From: Parafilimonas terrae
Lineage (GTDB): Bacteria > Bacteroidota > Bacteroidia > Chitinophagales > Chitinophagaceae
Direction of reading: 5' to 3'
DNA: 64,000 nt
Assembly: GCF_900115755.1 (NCBI RefSeq)
Contig: NZ_FOXQ01000005.1
Coordinates: 1-64,000 of the forward strand
This document shows positions 62,662-64,000 of this stretch, piece by piece. The notes beneath the pieces are model-generated. The model was not told the origin of the DNA. It made no database searches and worked only from the letters and a program-made list of their open reading frames with translations. The position numbers and the translations under genes were made by a program. Positions within the stretch are counted from its first letter, which is position 1, and each line of letters starts with the position of its first letter.

Positions 62662-63456
62662 TTACTTCTTTTTTGATTTGGAAGAAAGATAATTATCCAA
62701 TGCAGAAATCATGCTTGGAGTTTGTGGCGCCGGAGCTTTAATCTCAACCTCCAAACCCGCCGCTTCGCCGGCTTTAACAGTGTTGTTTCCAAAGGCACCT
62801 ATTAAAGTTCCGTTTTGTATAAACTTTGGATAGTTATCAAAAAGGCTGCGAATACCGCTTGGCGTAAAAAAACAGATAATATCAAAACTATTAGAGTCCA
62901 TCACCACACGAACATCGTTGCTCACGGAGCGGTACATGAATGCAAGCTGAAAATCGCAGTTATTATTTTTCAACCAGCCTACAATTTCATTGTCCTGCTG
63001 ATTTTCACTGCACACATATAAAAATTTCTCGTTCTCTTTATGTTTATTAATTACATCAAACATGCTTTTATTGGTACCATCGGTGCCATAAAAAACCTTG
63101 CGTTTGCGGTAAAGAATAAATTTCTGAAGATAGAGTGCCACAGCCTCAGTAATGCAGAAATATTTATTGTCCTGGCTAATAGAAACCTTCATTTCATCAC
63201 ACATCCTGAAAAAATGATCTATAGCATTGCGGCTTGTAAATATTATTGCTGAATATACATTTATATCAATCTTCTGCTTACGAAACTCCCTTGCTGAAAT
63301 AGCTTCAAGTTTTATAAATGGATGGAAAGTTAACTTAACTGAATACTTGCGTTCTAATTCAAAGTAGGGAGATTTTTCGCTCTCGGGCTTTGGCTGAGTA
63401 ATTAAAACTTGTACGGATCCTTTACCAGTAGATTTCTTTTCACCGTTTTTAATCAT
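62662..63456 (-). CDS. hemD: uroporphyrinogen-III synthase
   Basis: A 264-residue enzyme closing the tetrapyrrole ring (HemD family). The two-lobe pattern is visible: VQVLITQPKPES at the start of lobe 1, IIFTSRNAIDHFF, and in lobe 2 FDIICFFTPSGIRSLFDN and IGAFGNNTVKAGEAAGL. The N-terminal 15 residues are basic and variable. Low sequence identity is normal for the family. It lies 26 bp downstream of the DUF4271 gene, a pairing common in Bacteroidota. Confidence 0.9.
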   Translation of the reverse strand: MIKNGEKKSTGKGSVQVLITQPKPESEKSPYFELERKYSVKLTFHPFIKLEAISAREFRKQKIDINVYSAIIFTSRNAIDHFFRMCDEMKVSISQDNKYFCITEAVALYLQKFILYRKRKVFYGTDGTNKSMFDVINKHKENEKFLYVCSENQQDNEIVGWLKNNNCDFQLAFMYRSVSNDVRVVMDSNSFDIICFFTPSGIRSLFDNYPKFIQNGTLIGAFGNNTVKAGEAAGLEVEIKAPAPQTPSMISALDNYLSSKSKKK

Positions 63457-63482
63457 GCGTAGTGCTCGATTTATATAATAAT

Positions 63483-63989
63483 TTATCTAATGCTGGTTTG
63501 CTGAAATAAAACCTTGTAAATGACAAGCAACGGTATTATTTCCACAGCGCAAAGGTAAACAAAAAAGTGAAACGCGGTTACACTAAGGTTTTTGCGGATG
63601 CGGGCTAATGAAACAATATATCTTACTGCCAGCGAAAAAACTACCAGGCATAACACTATTGTTATGGCTATGCTTTTTATTCCGTCGCTTGAATAAGCTA
63701 TTAAAAACAAAAGCGGTATAACCAGTATGCCAAGCAGTTTGTTTACAAGAAAAACAACAAACCTGTATTCTGTGGCCGCTTCCTTTGCATTAAATACCCA
63801 GCCTGTGAAACTTATAACAAGATATTTTACGCTGTATGCCAATAATAAAATGCCTGTAGAATAAACAAATAATTCCCAAAAAGGCAGTGATGACCATTTT
63901 TCAGACCCGGCATATAAAGTAATAAAAATGCCACCGCATAAAGCAAACAATATGTTCAGCATAAAGGCAGGAAAAAAGTTTTGCGCCAT
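63483..63989 (-). CDS. DUF4271 membrane protein, probably 5'-truncated
   Basis: 168 residues with five or six predicted membrane helices. Composition and position beside the uroporphyrinogen-III synthase gene fit the DUF4271 family (from memory). The frame stays open from the ATG at 63989 to the end of the window, and family members usually start earlier, so the true start is probably outside. The function is unknown. Confidence 0.8.
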   Translation of the reverse strand: MAQNFFPAFMLNILFALCGGIFITLYAGSEKWSSLPFWELFVYSTGILLLAYSVKYLVISFTGWVFNAKEAATEYRFVVFLVNKLLGILVIPLLFLIAYSSDGIKSIAITIVLCLVVFSLAVRYIVSLARIRKNLSVTAFHFFVYLCAVEIIPLLVIYKVLFQQTSIR

Positions 63990-64000
63990 TTGCTCCCGTG

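Overview
The window comes from a Bacteroidota chromosome, most likely a member of the Chitinophagaceae or a close relative. The main evidence is a complete gldK-gldL-gldM-gldN gliding/type IX secretion block (55.6-60.4 kb), two SusC/SusD outer-membrane uptake loci, a MauE/DUF6520/TlpA set, a DUF6266 protein and TAnnTTTG-type promoter boxes. No rRNA or tRNA was recognised.

Layout. 0-1 kb: an orphan ORF and the remnant of a REP-associated Y1 transposase between two hairpins. 1.1-7.0 kb: a minus-strand susC-susD-lipoprotein operon. 8.0-14.9 kb: mauE and a DUF6520 gene facing a tlpA-like/susC/susD operon. 15.8 kb: a 6S-like structured RNA. 16.0-28.0 kb: an AT-rich DNA-modification and defense island. 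28.2-31 kb: debris of a toxin-antitoxin locus and a four-gene two-component operon. 30.9-34.4 kb: tandem hairpins, a mobile repeat, a duplicated structured element and small hypothetical genes. 34.5-63.5 kb: mostly core genes (MFS exporter, folD, queE, dapA, yebC, rlmN, a GH31 glycosidase, thiolase, lon, ABC exporter, ECF sigma factor, uvrC, gldKLMN, DUF255/COG1331, uroporphyrinogen-III synthase, DUF4271), with a TIR-domain protein at 38.4 kb.

The main system is the 16-28 kb island. It has a complete phosphorothioation set, dndC, dndD, dndE, dndB and dndA, but no recognisable dndFGH restriction genes. Its DndE is fused to a HerA/FtsK-like P-loop ATPase. A GIY-YIG-like nuclease gene lies between dndE and dndB. 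On the opposite strand the cysteine desulfurase (dndA) is the last gene of an apparent operon whose first genes encode a C5-cytosine methyltransferase and an unrecognised protein with a HEPN-type RNDFMH motif. An HNH endonuclease lies upstream. The reading that GIY-YIG, HEPN or HNH replaces DndFGH as effector is inference.

The intergenic DNA is also notable. A MITE-like family with 20-bp terminal inverted repeats occurs four times. One copy interrupts a tandem hairpin array, and removing it restores the array. Several gene boundaries are filled with short-word repeats. Broken genes (the transposase and the toxin-antitoxin pair) sit among these repeats.
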